Of a stretch of DNA of 64,000 nucleotides, positions 10,217 through 20,442 are shown one piece after another (the stretch's first letter is position 1; every line of letters begins with the position of its first letter). The stretch comes from Parafrankia irregularis. Its GTDB lineage: Bacteria > Actinomycetota > Actinomycetes > Frankiales > Frankiaceae. Both the position numbers and the translations under genes were made by a program. The stretch is taken from contig NZ_FAOZ01000002.1 in NCBI RefSeq assembly GCF_001536285.1, positions 372,001-436,000 on the forward strand, in the 5' to 3' direction. The notes under the pieces were generated by a model. That model did no database searches and had not been told where the DNA came from. It was given only the letters and a program-made list of their open reading frames with translations.

Positions 10217-11029
10217 CCTGCACGTTCGTCCCAACCCGCGGAGGCAGCCCCTCCCTCCGCGGGCGTTAGCCGGCTGGTGCCATCGGCGGGACCGTGTGGA
10301 CGTCCGCTCGGCGGGGGACCTGCTCTGGTGCCTGTGTTCGTCCGGGTCAAAGTCGTCGACCTGTTGACGTCGGGTGGTCGGCTGCCGCGGTGGGCCGGTC
10401 GGCGCCTGCCGGGCGCCGTGCGATGCGGAGAGGAAGCGCCTCGCGGCGGCGTGCGGCGGCGCGACGCGGGCTACGTGCCGCGGGAGGCGGAGCCCACGAA
10501 GTAGTCCATGCCGTGGCGTCCTGAGAGTGCCCGGCGGCGGCCGGATCGGGGGACTGACCGGCGTCGAGGCCCTCGGGTGTGGTGAACCGGGCCGCCCGCC
10601 AGGGCGGCGCCCGCGCGGCCCGGGGTGGCCCGCCGGTGCCGTAGCACCTTTTCGGGTGGGCATGTTCGGGTAAGCGGGAAAGTGATTCCGGGAACATTCG
10701 GCCTTCTTGCCGGTAGTTAATCCCTGACGAGTTCCGGAATGAGGGCTGTCACCGCAGGTGAACCATGGCTCAGCACTCGGTGTCCTAGATCATGTTAAGA
10801 TCGCGTATCCCCCGGTTAATGCCTGGTCCAGGCCTGCTCCCCATACCGCCTCGTGGCTGGTTGTGTCGCGGCAAGCGGCCCGTAAGGACAAACAGTCAAC
10901 GTTCCGTAGTTGATGAGTTGTTCCGCTATATTGGCGGCGTAGGCGCGAAGTTCATGCATGCGGCGGCCCACCCGTGTCATGACCGCGAGGATCCGTTGAT
11001 GGCCAGTTGTGGCCGTGAGAGGGGCGCGC
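10217..11029. other. Intergenic region before the TetR gene
   Basis: About 810 bp with no convincing gene. The first 450 bp are GC-rich without features. The last 330 bp are less GC-rich and include an inverted repeat TCAAC-N8-GTTGA (10896-10913) close to a TATATT (10927-10932), a possible promoter and autorepressor site for the TetR gene. No tRNA or known ncRNA was recognised. Confidence 0.4.
10896..10932 (+). promoter_or_regulatory. Candidate TetR operator and -10 box
   Basis: The inverted repeat TCAAC-N8-GTTGA is followed after 13 bp by TATATT. It lies about 100 bp ahead of the TetR gene. This is pattern-based only. Confidence 0.3.
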
Positions 11030-11950
11030 GTGCGCAGCAGCACCGCTGTCGACCTTGTAGAGGCTCCGGCTGAGCGCTCGGCCCGGTCCCGTAGGACCCG
11101 AAGCGACTTCCTGGCCAGCCGGCGTGACCTTCTCGACGCGGTGGGGCGACTCCTCGCGCGCAACGGACGCCGTTTCAGCCTGGTGGATCTCGCGGCCGAG
11201 GCCGGAGTGTCGACGGCGACCGCCTACCGGCACTTCACAGACGTCCACGACGCGCTGGACGTCTACTACCTGCAGCTCATCGACGTCCTGGTGACCGACA
11301 TCCGGGCCCTGTCGACCGGTGACGACCACCTCGGCAACTTCGAGGTGGTCTGCGAGGTCTGGGTCCGCTCGGTCGCCCGGTGGGGGCGGGCCGCGGTGCA
11401 CGTGCGCTCCGCGCAGGGCTACCTCGCCCGGCTGCGGGGGCAGGACGACCTGGTCTCCAGGCTGCACGAGGTGCTCGCACCAGTGCTGGTCGGGCTGGCC
11501 GAGACCGGCGTGCTGCCGCCGCAGGAGGCCGAGTACGCGGTCCTGCTGTGGGCTTCGGTCTTCGACGAGCGTGTGATCGTCGATTTGCTGGACACCCTCG
11601 GATGGTCGGTGGAGCAGGTCGCGCAGAAGCTGACCGCCTCGGCGCTGCGGATGCTCGGCTACACCGGCTGGAGCCCGTTGCGCTCATCGTTCCCGCCGGC
11701 GCCCGGCGTTCCCGCGCACAGTCCGGCGGCACCGCAGATGCCCACCGTCGCGGCGCCGACCGTTGCGGCGCCTGCCGGCCCGCTGTCGGGCCCCGCTCGC
11801 CTGGGCCGTCCGCCGCGGACCACGGGCGTTGTCACCTCGTCGGTTCACGGCCGTGCGGGTCTGCCGCCGATCGCGGGTCTGCCGCCGATCGGCGTCGATC
11901 CGCGGATCCGGCACCGTCCCTCGGGTGGCCCGGCCCGCCGCAGCCACTGA
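11030..11950 (+). CDS. TetR-family transcriptional regulator
   Basis: A 306-residue regulator. The N-terminal helix-turn-helix is clear (FSLVDLAAEAGVSTATAYRHF, about residues 48-68), followed by a helical ligand-binding domain to about residue 205 and then a Pro/Ala-rich, probably disordered, basic tail of about 100 residues. The tail contains a short internal repeat (AGLPPI twice). The GTG at 11030 has GAGAGGGG 6 nt upstream; a GTG at 11009 is also in frame. The gene is embedded in the tsaE-tsaB-rimI-tsaD cluster, which is unusual. Target and ligand are unknown. Confidence 0.85.
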   Translation: MRSSTAVDLVEAPAERSARSRRTRSDFLASRRDLLDAVGRLLARNGRRFSLVDLAAEAGVSTATAYRHFTDVHDALDVYYLQLIDVLVTDIRALSTGDDHLGNFEVVCEVWVRSVARWGRAAVHVRSAQGYLARLRGQDDLVSRLHEVLAPVLVGLAETGVLPPQEAEYAVLLWASVFDERVIVDLLDTLGWSVEQVAQKLTASALRMLGYTGWSPLRSSFPPAPGVPAHSPAAPQMPTVAAPTVAAPAGPLSGPARLGRPPRTTGVVTSSVHGRAGLPPIAGLPPIGVDPRIRHRPSGGPARRSH

Positions 11951-12391
11951 GCCGGGTACACCGAGCCCGGCACACCGGCCGCCGACCGTCGGCTGGTTAT
12001 CCGTTGTGATTTCCCGGGCCGGCCGGCGGAGGGCGGACCGCTCCTCGCGCGGCGGCCGGCCGCGGTTCGTTCACGGCTCGCCCGCGTTCACTGGCGGCGT
12101 CTCGCACGGAATTCTCTGAATTTCCGCAGATATTCCTGACGGTCATATCCTTGTTTTCTGGCCGTGCCGGTGTGCGTGGATGTTCGGAAACGCGCTCCCG
12201 GTGGTCGGCGGAAATTCCTGCGGAAGGCGTCGGCCGGCCCGAGTTTCGGGAGCCGTAGGGAGTCGGAGCAGGCGCCCGGAGGTCCTGTACGCCGGCGGCC
12301 GGGCAGATGGTTCGGGTACGGATCGATCGGGCACCCGGGCGCCGGGCGTGCCGGGCGCCAGGGGCGTCCGGCGGGTCCGTAGGCTGGACAG
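11951..12391. other. Intergenic region before tsaB
   Basis: About 440 bp without a supported gene. It contains a short AT-richer patch around 12105-12160. TAGGCT at 12380-12385 lies 6 nt before the tsaB ATG. Confidence 0.4.
12380..12385 (+). promoter_or_regulatory. Candidate -10 box of tsaB (leaderless start)
   Basis: TAGGCT ends 6 nt before ATG 12392, without a ribosome site between. The same hexamer and spacing occur at guaA. Confidence 0.45.
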
Positions 12392-13201
12392 ATGCTGGTC
12401 CTGGCGCTGGACACCTCGACGGCGGCCTGTACGGTCGCGCTGGTCGAGCTGGGCGCACCGGCCTCGGTGGCCGTCGGGTCGGGGCCCGAGCGGGTGCTCG
12501 CGCAGAGATGCGTGTGGGATGCCCGCCGCCATGGTGAGCTGCTGGCGCCCATGATGAGCGCCGTGCTCACCGAAGCCCTGGTCCGGCCGCCCGACGTGGC
12601 CGCGGTCGTCGTCGGTGTGGGCCCGGGGCCCTTCACCAGCCTTCGGGTGGGCATGGTGACCGGGTCGGCCTTCGCGGCGGCGCTCGGTGTCCCGGCACAC
12701 GGCGTCTGCTCGCTGGACGGAATCGGCCTCGGGACGGCGGGCCCGGTGGGAGTCGTGACCGACGCCCGCCGTCGCGAGGTGTTCTGGGCTCGCTACCAGG
12801 ATGGAACGCGCCAGGGGGAGGCTGCCGTCGGCGCGCCCGCCGCCGTCGCGGCGGATCTGCTCGCTGCAGGGGTGCGCCGGGTGGTGGGTCCCGGTGTCGC
12901 GCTGTATCCCGAGGCCTTCGCCTCCTTCGAGCCGGTGACGCGCCTCGTCGGTGTGTCCGGTCAGCCCGACGCCGGTCCGGCCGGTCCGGCCGGACCGGCC
13001 GGTGAGTCGATCTGTCCGGCGCCGCCGCTACTCGTCCGGGTCGCGGCGGCGGCCATCCTCGATGGCCGTGCACCGGGACCGCTGGTGCCGCTCTACCTGC
13101 GGCGGCCCGACGCGGCCGAGCCTCGTCCACCCAAGTCCGTCACGGCGGCAACGGAGGCTGGGGCTGGCGACCCGGCGGCCGCCGGGGCGACGGCGGGTTG
13201 A
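12392..13201 (+). CDS. tsaB: tRNA t6A biosynthesis protein TsaB
   Basis: A catalytically inactive ASKHA-fold partner that forms a heterodimer with TsaD in t6A synthesis. Conserved features are LALDTSTAACTVAL at the N-terminus, HGELLAPMM and VGVGPGPFTSLRVGM (about residues 71-85). The protein has 269 residues; an Ala/Gly/Pro stretch near residue 200 is encoded by a perfect 26-bp DNA palindrome. Its stop overlaps the rimI start, so tsaB and rimI are coupled. Confidence 0.93.
   Translation: MLVLALDTSTAACTVALVELGAPASVAVGSGPERVLAQRCVWDARRHGELLAPMMSAVLTEALVRPPDVAAVVVGVGPGPFTSLRVGMVTGSAFAAALGVPAHGVCSLDGIGLGTAGPVGVVTDARRREVFWARYQDGTRQGEAAVGAPAAVAADLLAAGVRRVVGPGVALYPEAFASFEPVTRLVGVSGQPDAGPAGPAGPAGESICPAPPLLVRVAAAAILDGRAPGPLVPLYLRRPDAAEPRPPKSVTAATEAGAGDPAAAGATAG
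12977..13002. repeat. Perfect 26-bp palindrome inside tsaB
   Basis: The sequence is built from GGCCGG and GGTCC and reads identically on both strands (13-bp arms, no spacer). It encodes Ala-Gly-Pro repeats. Confidence 0.75.
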
Positions 13202-13752
13202 CCGCGGTGGCTGTGAGTCCGTCTCCAGGCACCGGCGACGTCGACCTGCTGCCCATGCGCTGGTGGCATCTGGCCGGGATCGCATCGATCGAGCGGCGGG
13301 TCTTCGACCTCGACCCGTGGTCGGCCGAGCTCTTCTGGTCCGAGCTTGCGCAGGGTGAGAGCCGGAACTATCTGGTGGCGGTCTCGGCCGGGTCGATCGT
13401 CGGATATTCGGGTCTCGCCCTGCAGGGGGACGAGTCCTACATCCAGACCATCGGTGTCGTGCCGGAGATGCGTGGCCGCCGTCTCGGAGCCCGGCTGATG
13501 ATCGCCCAGCTCCGGGAGGCTCGCCGTCGTGGTGCGCGCAGCTGCGGGCTGGAGGTCCGGACGGACAACGTCGCGGCCCGCGCCCTGTATGCCAGCCTGG
13601 GTTTCATGGATCTCGGTGTCCGCCGGGGCTACTACCAGCCTTCGGGCGGGGACGCGTATGTCATGAGGGCCCGCCCGATCGACACCGTCGGGTATGGGGC
13701 GTTGCTGGACCGCATCGAGGCCACGATCGCCCGGGACAGGGCGGCATCGTGA
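13198..13752 (+). CDS. rimI: Ribosomal-protein-S18-alanine N-acetyltransferase-like GNAT enzyme
   Basis: An N-terminal acetyltransferase of the GNAT fold. The acetyl-CoA-binding motif A is [16 protein letters not shown], followed by [19 protein letters not shown] and GYYQP, which match RimI. It has 184 residues. The TTG at 13198 overlaps the tsaB stop; GTG codons at 13207 and 13213 are alternative starts. Location between tsaB and tsaD is the standard actinobacterial arrangement. The S18 substrate is inferred from family and context. Confidence 0.88.
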   Translation: MTAVAVSPSPGTGDVDLLPMRWWHLAGIASIERRVFDLDPWSAELFWSELAQGESRNYLVAVSAGSIVGYSGLALQGDESYIQTIGVVPEMRGRRLGARLMIAQLREARRRGARSCGLEVRTDNVAARALYASLGFMDLGVRRGYYQPSGGDAYVMRARPIDTVGYGALLDRIEATIARDRAAS

Positions 13753-13754
13753 CG

Positions 13755-13845
13755 GTTCGCACCGGGGCGGCGGTTCGCGCCTGGGCGGTGGGCCGAACCT
13801 GGGTGGCGGTTCGCTGGGTGGCCGGTCGCGCGTCGGCGCCGCCGG
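13755..13845 (+). repeat. GGTTCGC mini-repeats between rimI and tsaD
   Basis: Three copies of a GGCGGTTCGC-type motif, and one inverted (GCCGAACC), lie in the 112-bp gap. The motif is close to the repeat unit found inside nnr at 5023-5124. Confidence 0.5.
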
Positions 13846-13864
13846 TGGTGGTGGGAGGCGAAGG

Positions 13865-14887
13865 ATGACGAGCAGGGACAGCCCGCTCGTGCTTGGCATC
13901 GAGACGTCCTGCGACGAGACCGGGGTCGGCCTGGTCCGTGGCGGGGTCCTGCTCGCCGACGCGCTCGCGTCGTCGGTCGACGAGCACGCCCGCTACGGAG
14001 GTGTCGTCCCCGAGATCGCGGCCCGCGCGCACCTGGAGGCGATGGTCCCGACGATCGAGCGGGCGCTGGGCCAGGCCGGCCTGCGGCACCGTGATGTGGA
14101 CGCCGTCGCGGTGACAGCGGGACCGGGGTTGGCCGGGGCACTCCTGGTGGGCGTCGCGGCGGCGAAGGCGTACGCGCTCGCCCTCGGCGTCCCGCTGCAC
14201 GGCGTGCACCACCTCGCCGCCCACGTCGCCGTGGACACGCTGGAGCACGGCCCGCTGCCGCGTCCGTCCGTGGCACTGCTGGTCTCCGGGGGGCACAGCT
14301 CGCTGCTGCTGGTACCCGATCTCGCGACCGAACCGGTGGTGCCGCTCGGCGCCACGGTGGACGACGCCGCGGGCGAGGCCTACGACAAGGTCGCTCGCCT
14401 GCTCGGCATGCCGTTCCCGGGCGGTCCGCCGATCGACGCGGCGGCTCGGGCGGGACGGGCGGACATCCCCTTCCCCCGGGCCAAGGCCGGGGACGGAACC
14501 TTCGATTTCTCCTTCTCCGGCCTCAAGACCGCGGTGGCGCGCTGGGTCGAGGCACGGCGGCGGTCCGGGGAGCCGGTGCCGGTGGCGGACGTCGCGGCGT
14601 CGTTCCAGGAAGCGGTCGCGGACGTGCTGACCGCGAAGGCGGTCGCCGCCTGCCGTGCCCACGACGTCGACACGTTGGTGATCGGCGGCGGGGTCGCCGC
14701 GAACAGCCGGCTGCGGGCGCTTGCGGCCCTGCGGTGTGAGGCCGCCGGCATCACCCTGCGGGTGCCGCGGCCGGGCCTGTGCACCGACAACGGCGCGATG
14801 GTGGCCGCGCTCGGCTCGCTGCGGGTGGAAGCAGGTGTGGCACCGTCGTCGCTGGAGCTTGCGGCGACCTCCGCCCTGGCGCTCTGA
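13865..14887 (+). CDS. tsaD: tRNA N6-adenosine threonylcarbamoyltransferase
   Basis: The catalytic subunit that transfers the threonylcarbamoyl group to A37 of tRNA. The N-terminal [12 protein letters not shown], the metal-binding HHLAAH (about residue 117), [21 protein letters not shown] and C-terminal [10 protein letters not shown] are all present. It has 340 residues, the normal length. ATG 13865 is preceded by GGGAGGCGAAGG. It completes a local set with tsaE and tsaB; the L-threonylcarbamoyl-AMP synthase TsaC is not in this window. Confidence 0.96.
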   Translation: MTSRDSPLVLGIETSCDETGVGLVRGGVLLADALASSVDEHARYGGVVPEIAARAHLEAMVPTIERALGQAGLRHRDVDAVAVTAGPGLAGALLVGVAAAKAYALALGVPLHGVHHLAAHVAVDTLEHGPLPRPSVALLVSGGHSSLLLVPDLATEPVVPLGATVDDAAGEAYDKVARLLGMPFPGGPPIDAAARAGRADIPFPRAKAGDGTFDFSFSGLKTAVARWVEARRRSGEPVPVADVAASFQEAVADVLTAKAVAACRAHDVDTLVIGGGVAANSRLRALAALRCEAAGITLRVPRPGLCTDNGAMVAALGSLRVEAGVAPSSLELAATSALAL

Positions 14888-14934
14888 GCGATCTCCGGAT
14901 GGCGATGCCGCCAGGGCTACTGCGAGGTTCCGCC

Positions 14935-14965
14935 CGGATCGCGGTCCTGCCTGGACCGCGATCCG
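14935..14965. terminator. Bidirectional terminator between tsaD and azoR
   Basis: A perfect 13-bp stem (CGGATCGCGGTCC with GGACCGCGATCCG) and a 5-nt loop lie between the convergent tsaD and azoreductase genes. Confidence 0.75.
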
Positions 14966-14998
14966 CCGGCGGAAGGTCCGGTCTGTGGCGGCGACGGC

Positions 14999-15637
14999 TC
15001 AGTCGCTCGTGGCGCGGCGCCGGGCGGCCTGCTCGGCGGAGTCGAGGGAAGCCGCGAAGAGGTCCTTGAACTCCGCGAGCGCCGGGTTGACCGGCGCGAG
15101 GGTCATCACGACGGTGATGAACTCGATGTTGTCGGCGCCGAGGGCTTCGAAGGCGTGCCGCAGGTAGGGAACCTGATGGTCCCAGCCCTCCTTGGGTGTG
15201 CCGGGCGCGTAGGAACCACCCTGAGCGGTCACGACGGTGACCTTCTTGCCTGCGAGCACACCGCCACCGGCCTCACCAGGCGTGGTGCGCCCCATGACGA
15301 TGATCTGGTCCAGCCAGGCCTTGATCGTCGACGGGTACGAGTAGTTGTACATCGGGACGGAGATCACGTACTCGTCCGCCTTCTCGACCTCGCCGAGGTA
15401 CTCCTCGCGGACCCGCACGGCCTCGGCCTGCTCCGGGGTGAGCTGCTCTGGGTCGGTGTAGCCGCTGGACACCAGTGTCCAGCTCAGGTGCGGGGGAGGG
15501 GTGGCGGCCAGGTCGCGGTGCGTTACCGAACCTTCCGGGTTGCGCTCGCGCCAGGCCTCGACGTACGCCGCGGCGACGCTTCGGGAGACCGACCCCTCCG
15601 GCGCGAAGCTGGAGTCGACGTGAAGCAGATTGGGCAC
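14999..15637 (-). CDS. azoR: FMN-dependent NADH azoreductase / quinone reductase
   Basis: A flavodoxin-fold NAD(P)H:quinone/azo reductase of 212 residues. Characteristic parts are the FMN phosphate-binding loop DSSFAPEGSVSRSV, the isoalloxazine-contacting PMYNYSYPSTIKAWLDQI and TAQGGSY. Such enzymes reduce quinones and azo dyes and help against electrophile or thiol stress. The GTG at 15637 has AAGGAG 7 nt upstream. It is divergent from a MarR regulator, a common pairing, with an operator-like repeat in the gap. Confidence 0.92.
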   Translation of the reverse strand: MPNLLHVDSSFAPEGSVSRSVAAAYVEAWRERNPEGSVTHRDLAATPPPHLSWTLVSSGYTDPEQLTPEQAEAVRVREEYLGEVEKADEYVISVPMYNYSYPSTIKAWLDQIIVMGRTTPGEAGGGVLAGKKVTVVTAQGGSYAPGTPKEGWDHQVPYLRHAFEALGADNIEFITVVMTLAPVNPALAEFKDLFAASLDSAEQAARRRATSD

Positions 15638-15837
15638 CGGGGAACTCCTTGATCGTCATTGCGTGGATCGGGGTGGCTACCGCGCGAGCGCCGGCCACGG
15701 CGCTCGCGCGGTGAGGAACGACTGGCGACGGGCTCCCGGGCAGACGCGGACACGTCGCCCGGGCGGCTCCGCGCCGGCATGGCACGCCTCTGCCTCTGTC
15801 TCTGCCTTCGCCCTGCCGCCTGTCGCGTAGATGTCCA

Positions 15838-15856
15838 TGCAGATGATTGCTCTGCA
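15838..15856. promoter_or_regulatory. Candidate MarR operator in the azoR-marR gap
   Basis: An inverted repeat TGCAGA-N7-TCTGCA lies in an AT-richer patch between the two divergent genes. MarR proteins usually bind inverted repeats of about this size. The assignment is inferred. Confidence 0.5.
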
Positions 15857-15933
15857 AAATAATCTGTGTCAACACCTATCTGTGTGGCAGACGAGTCGTT
15901 GATGATCGGCTAGGTGGCTGATCGGGGTACTGT

Positions 15934-16656
15934 GTGAGCGTGGAGCGGTCGTTGGGTGGTGCCTCCGCGGTGCCTTCGTCGGCCGATGCACGGTGCTCGG
16001 AGTCGGCTACGGACCGGCTGGAGATCGGCCCGCCTGCCGGTGGCTCCGGCTGTGCTCCGCGCCATGACTGCGGTTCGGCGGATGGCGCCGATCTTGATCT
16101 GCCTGCCAGCGTGCGTCACGACCTGCGGTGGATCGTGGGTCAGATCCACCACGGCTACCTGGCGGCCTCGGTGGCCGCGGTCGGTCAGCTCCCCGGGGGC
16201 ATGAAGGGGTTCTACGTCCTCGAATCGGCGGTCGAGGGGGTGGCCCACAACCAGATCGAGGTGGCCCGCCGCTTCAACATCGACCGGACCGTGATGGTGC
16301 GGCTCATCGACGAGATGGAGCGCGCCGGGCTGGTGGAGCGGCGTCCGGTGCCGACCGACCGGCGGGCGCGGATGATCGTCGCCACGGAGCTGGGTGTCGG
16401 TGAGTACCACCGGGCGCGGGGGGCGTTACGTGCCGTCGACGACCATGTCCTGGCGCCGCTGGCACCTGAGGACCGGGACGCCTTCGTCGCCTTCGCGCGC
16501 CTCGTCTCGGAGCATCTGGTCGCGATGGACCCGACCAAGGGGGCCGCGGCCTGTGTGGCCGCCGAGGCGACGATGAGAGCCGCGGCGGCGACCGAGGGTG
16601 GTGCCTGCGGGCCGGCCCCTGATGCCGCCGGTGGCGGGCCCCGGGCGCGGGGATGA
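15934..16656 (+). CDS. MarR-family transcriptional regulator
   Basis: A winged-helix regulator of 240 residues. The MarR core lies at about residues 60-190 with recognition region NQIEVARRFNIDRTVMVRLIDEMERAGLVERR and the wing PTDRRARMIV. There is a Ser/Gly-rich extension of about 55 residues before it and an Ala/Gly-rich tail of about 30 after it. GTG 15934 is used. Divergent position to azoR suggests it represses that gene in response to a quinone or oxidant, as in other azoR-marR pairs; this is inferred. Confidence 0.88.
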   Translation: MSVERSLGGASAVPSSADARCSESATDRLEIGPPAGGSGCAPRHDCGSADGADLDLPASVRHDLRWIVGQIHHGYLAASVAAVGQLPGGMKGFYVLESAVEGVAHNQIEVARRFNIDRTVMVRLIDEMERAGLVERRPVPTDRRARMIVATELGVGEYHRARGALRAVDDHVLAPLAPEDRDAFVAFARLVSEHLVAMDPTKGAAACVAAEATMRAAAATEGGACGPAPDAAGGGPRARG

Positions 16657-16669
16657 CAACCTGGGCGTG

Positions 16670-16960
16670 GTGACTACGACCTGGATGTGGGAGGCCCGGG
16701 CGGCGGAGGGCCGATTGGCCGACCTCGAGGCCTGGGCCCTGGGTGCCGTGCGCGGCCAGGAGGCGGAGATCTACCTGGGGCGCGAGGCGTCGGCGGGTCT
16801 TGTTGTGATCCTTCTGCACGTCGGTGGCGGTGGTCCGGAAGCTGACACGGTCGGGCCGCCGTTGCCGGACCCGCCTGTCGGGCTGGTGACAGGCACGGTG
16901 CACGCCTGGCAGTTCGAGCGGGCCGATTCCCGTCTTGACAGATCCGACCGTCTTGGTTGA
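16670..16960 (+). CDS. Hypothetical protein upstream of groES
   Basis: A 96-residue protein, not recognised as a named family. It begins [22 protein letters not shown] and has a beta-type segment ([19 protein letters not shown]), then a Gly/Pro-rich end. The pattern suggests a small alpha/beta domain. Start is GTG 16670 or the adjacent GTG 16667. It ends 22 bp before the CIRCE element and lies 13 bp after the MarR gene, so it may share that transcript. Its stop region contains the groES promoter. Confidence 0.55.
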   Translation: MTTTWMWEARAAEGRLADLEAWALGAVRGQEAEIYLGREASAGLVVILLHVGGGGPEADTVGPPLPDPPVGLVTGTVHAWQFERADSRLDRSDRLG

Positions 16961-16984
16961 CGTCCGTGGTGCGGGTGCTAAGTT
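16957..16984 (+). promoter_or_regulatory. groES promoter
   Basis: TTGACG (16957-16962) and TAAGTT (16979-16984), spaced 16 bp, overlap the start of the CIRCE operator. This arrangement lets HrcA block the polymerase. Confidence 0.55.
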
Positions 16985-17009
16985 GGCACTCGGCACTTGC
17001 GAGTGCCAG
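16983..17009. promoter_or_regulatory. CIRCE operator (HrcA binding site)
   Basis: TTGGCACTC-N9-GAGTGCCAG matches the consensus TTAGCACTC-N9-GAGTGCTAA at 16 of 18 arm positions, and the two changes preserve the symmetry. It lies about 80 bp before groES, indicating heat-shock control by the HrcA repressor. Confidence 0.92.
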
Positions 17010-17087
17010 CGACAGGCGCCTGTTCACCCGCGACGGCAGGCCGCCAGGGTCGCTCTCTCATCCAGCGAAGGAAGGGGGAGGTCGATC

Positions 17088-17396
17088 GTGACGACCACCG
17101 CCACCAAGGTTGCAATCAAGCCGCTCGAGGACCGGATCGTCGTCCAGCCTTCGGACGCCGAGACGACCACCGCGTCCGGCATCGTGATCCCGGACACGGC
17201 GAAGGAGAAGCCCCAGGAGGGGACTGTCCTGGCCGTGGGCCCGGGTCGTTTCGAGGACGGCAAGCGCGTCCCGCTCGACGTCAAGGTCGGCGACGTCGTG
17301 CTCTACAGCAAGTACGGCGGCACCGAGGTCAAGTACTCCGGCGAAGAGTACCTGGTGCTCTCCGCCCGGGACGTCCTCGCGATCATCGAGAAGTAG
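17088..17396 (+). CDS. groES: Co-chaperonin GroES
   Basis: The 10-kDa heptameric lid of the chaperonin. It shows [11 protein letters not shown], the mobile-loop region [19 protein letters not shown], the domed [17 protein letters not shown] and the C-terminal [11 protein letters not shown]. It has 102 residues. The GTG 17088 is preceded by GGAAGGGGGAGG, a very strong ribosome site. It forms a heat-shock operon with groEL1 under the CIRCE element. Confidence 0.97.
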   Translation: MTTTATKVAIKPLEDRIVVQPSDAETTTASGIVIPDTAKEKPQEGTVLAVGPGRFEDGKRVPLDVKVGDVVLYSKYGGTEVKYSGEEYLVLSARDVLAIIEK

Positions 17397-19169
<1,773 letters not shown>

Positions 19170-19226
19170 CCCGTCCCGGCAGCAGCGGGTCGCCCACCCG
19201 CCGGCACTGGCGAGGTAGCACCGTGG

Positions 19227-19265
19227 CCGAGGCCCGGTCGGTCATCAGGACCGGCCGGGCCTCGG
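19227..19265 (+). terminator. groEL1 terminator
   Basis: An 11-bp stem (CCGAGGCCCGG with CCGGGCCTCGG) with further pairing inside (GGTC/GACC) lies about 60 bp after groEL1. Confidence 0.65.
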
Positions 19266-19538
19266 TCGTTCTCCGGTGGCGACCGCCGGTGTGCACGAGC
19301 GCCACCGGTGTGCACGAGCAAGCGTGTGCACGAGCAAGGTCGCGCCGGGCGCCACCCGGGTCAGGCACCCGACACCTGATCACGGGGTGCTCACCCGTCG
19401 CGGGTGGTCGCCGGGGATGGGTGGTGATGTCCGAACAGGGGGCAGCCAATCGGCCAGCCGGAGGCCGGGGAGTGCTTCTGTGGCAGGAGTGCTTCTGGAT
19501 CAGGGGAGTGCACCGGGGCCGTGGGGTCCCTGGAAACG

Positions 19539-19590
19539 CGAGATCCCCGGGCCCGTCCTGGCATGGCAGGGGACGGGCCCGGGGATCTCG
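19539..19590. terminator. Perfect 20-bp hairpin after the whiB gene
   Basis: The arms 19539-19558 and 19571-19590 are exact reverse complements of 20 bp around a 12-nt loop. It begins about 20 bp beyond the 3' end of the minus-strand whiB gene and can also stop readthrough from groEL1. Confidence 0.8.
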
Positions 19591-19610
19591 GTACTCGGTG
19601 ATCGAACCTT

Positions 19611-19943
19611 TCAGCAGGCCGGTGCGAGACCGGGCCGCGCCGTCGTGTGACGGGCCGCGCCTCGCCGGGTGCGCCCGGTCAGGACAGCCTCCCGTTCGGA
19701 CTCACTCATTCCACCCCAGACGCCGTACGGTTCCCGGGCCGCAAGGGCATGCTCTCCGCAGGCCCGGATGACCGGACAACGTGCGCAGATGGCCTTCGCC
19801 GCGGCTTCCCTCGCGGCTCGGGCCGGGCCGCGCTCGCCCTCGGGATGGAAGAAGAGCTCGGTGCTCTCGCCTCGGCAGGCGCCGTGGAGCTGCCACTCCC
19901 ACTTCTCCGCACCGGGGCCTGGAAGTCGTCGGACGTCGGTCAT
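19611..19943 (-). CDS. WhiB-family iron-sulfur regulator, WhiD/WhiB3-like
   Basis: A small redox-sensing transcription factor that works bound to the principal sigma factor. The four cluster ligands are Cys23, Cys53, Cys56 and Cys62 in the pattern C-x29-C-x2-C-x5-C. The stretch ELFFHPEGERGPAR and the G[VI]WGG turn with SESER are typical of WhiD/WhiB3. It has 110 residues, with a basic C-terminal region and an additional terminal Cys. Its place beside groEL1 and ahead of guaB matches whiB3 in mycobacteria. ATG 19943 lies behind a GGGGGGG ribosome site. Confidence 0.92.
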   Translation of the reverse strand: MTDVRRLPGPGAEKWEWQLHGACRGESTELFFHPEGERGPARAAREAAAKAICARCPVIRACGEHALAAREPYGVWGGMSESEREAVLTGRTRRGAARHTTARPGLAPAC

Positions 19944-20076
19944 AGGTCTGACCCCCCCTTTCGACCTGAGCGGCTGGCGCCGCGACTACCCGGTCACCGT
20001 AGCCGCCCGCCGTCGACTGGAGATCTTGGAATTTCACCCGGTCGGCCGGCGCCGCGCCCCGCTGCCGCCCGCTTTG

Positions 20077-20128
20077 CCCGGCATCTGGTCTGCCTGGCAT
20101 CTGGCCTGGTCTGCCTGGCATCTGGCCA
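20077..20128 (+). repeat. 21-bp direct repeat
   Basis: Two units starting GGTCTGCCTGGCATCTGG (20087-20107, 20108-20128), identical at 20 of 21 positions, follow a partial third copy at 20077. Confidence 0.75.
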
Positions 20129-20350
20129 CGGGTGGACTACCGCGATGTGATCCGCGCCTGAGCAGCCGTGACCCGCACGTGCACGGACGACGGCCGTCGG
20201 TGGCGCCGACAGGGAACGCGGGGACGGCACGACCCGGTCTGACCCGTGGACGCCCGACCGCCGGCACCGACGACGACGCGAGACCACCATCGATCACGGG
20301 TGCCTCGCGCTCCGCCGGCAGCATCGACCTACCCGCCAACCGGTCGCTAA

Positions 20351-20442
20351 CACGAGCTGACGTCGAACACGAGCCGACGTCGGGATTCACCTGGCTTGCC
20401 GGGAGAGGTTCGCCTGGACTTGCCGGGAGAAGTTCGCCTGGG
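20351..20442 (+). repeat. Two adjacent short tandem repeats
   Basis: A 17-bp pair (CACGAGCTGACGTCG type, 20351-20367 and 20368-20384) is followed by a 24-bp pair (CTTGCCGGGAGAGGTTCGCC type, 20395-20418 and 20419-20442), each with two or three differences. Confidence 0.65.

Larger units (their letters stand above)
19170..19610. other. Region between groEL1 and whiB
   Basis: About 440 bp without a gene. It holds two strong hairpins (listed separately), one at each end, and a GC-rich stretch with a GTGCACGAGC motif repeated three times around 19292-19337. Confidence 0.5.

Noticed and set aside
12977-13002. 26-bp palindrome in tsaB as an operator or recombination site
   Set aside because: It encodes repeated Ala-Gly-Pro with GGCCGG-type codons and lies inside a gene; a by-product of the codon repeat is the simpler reading.
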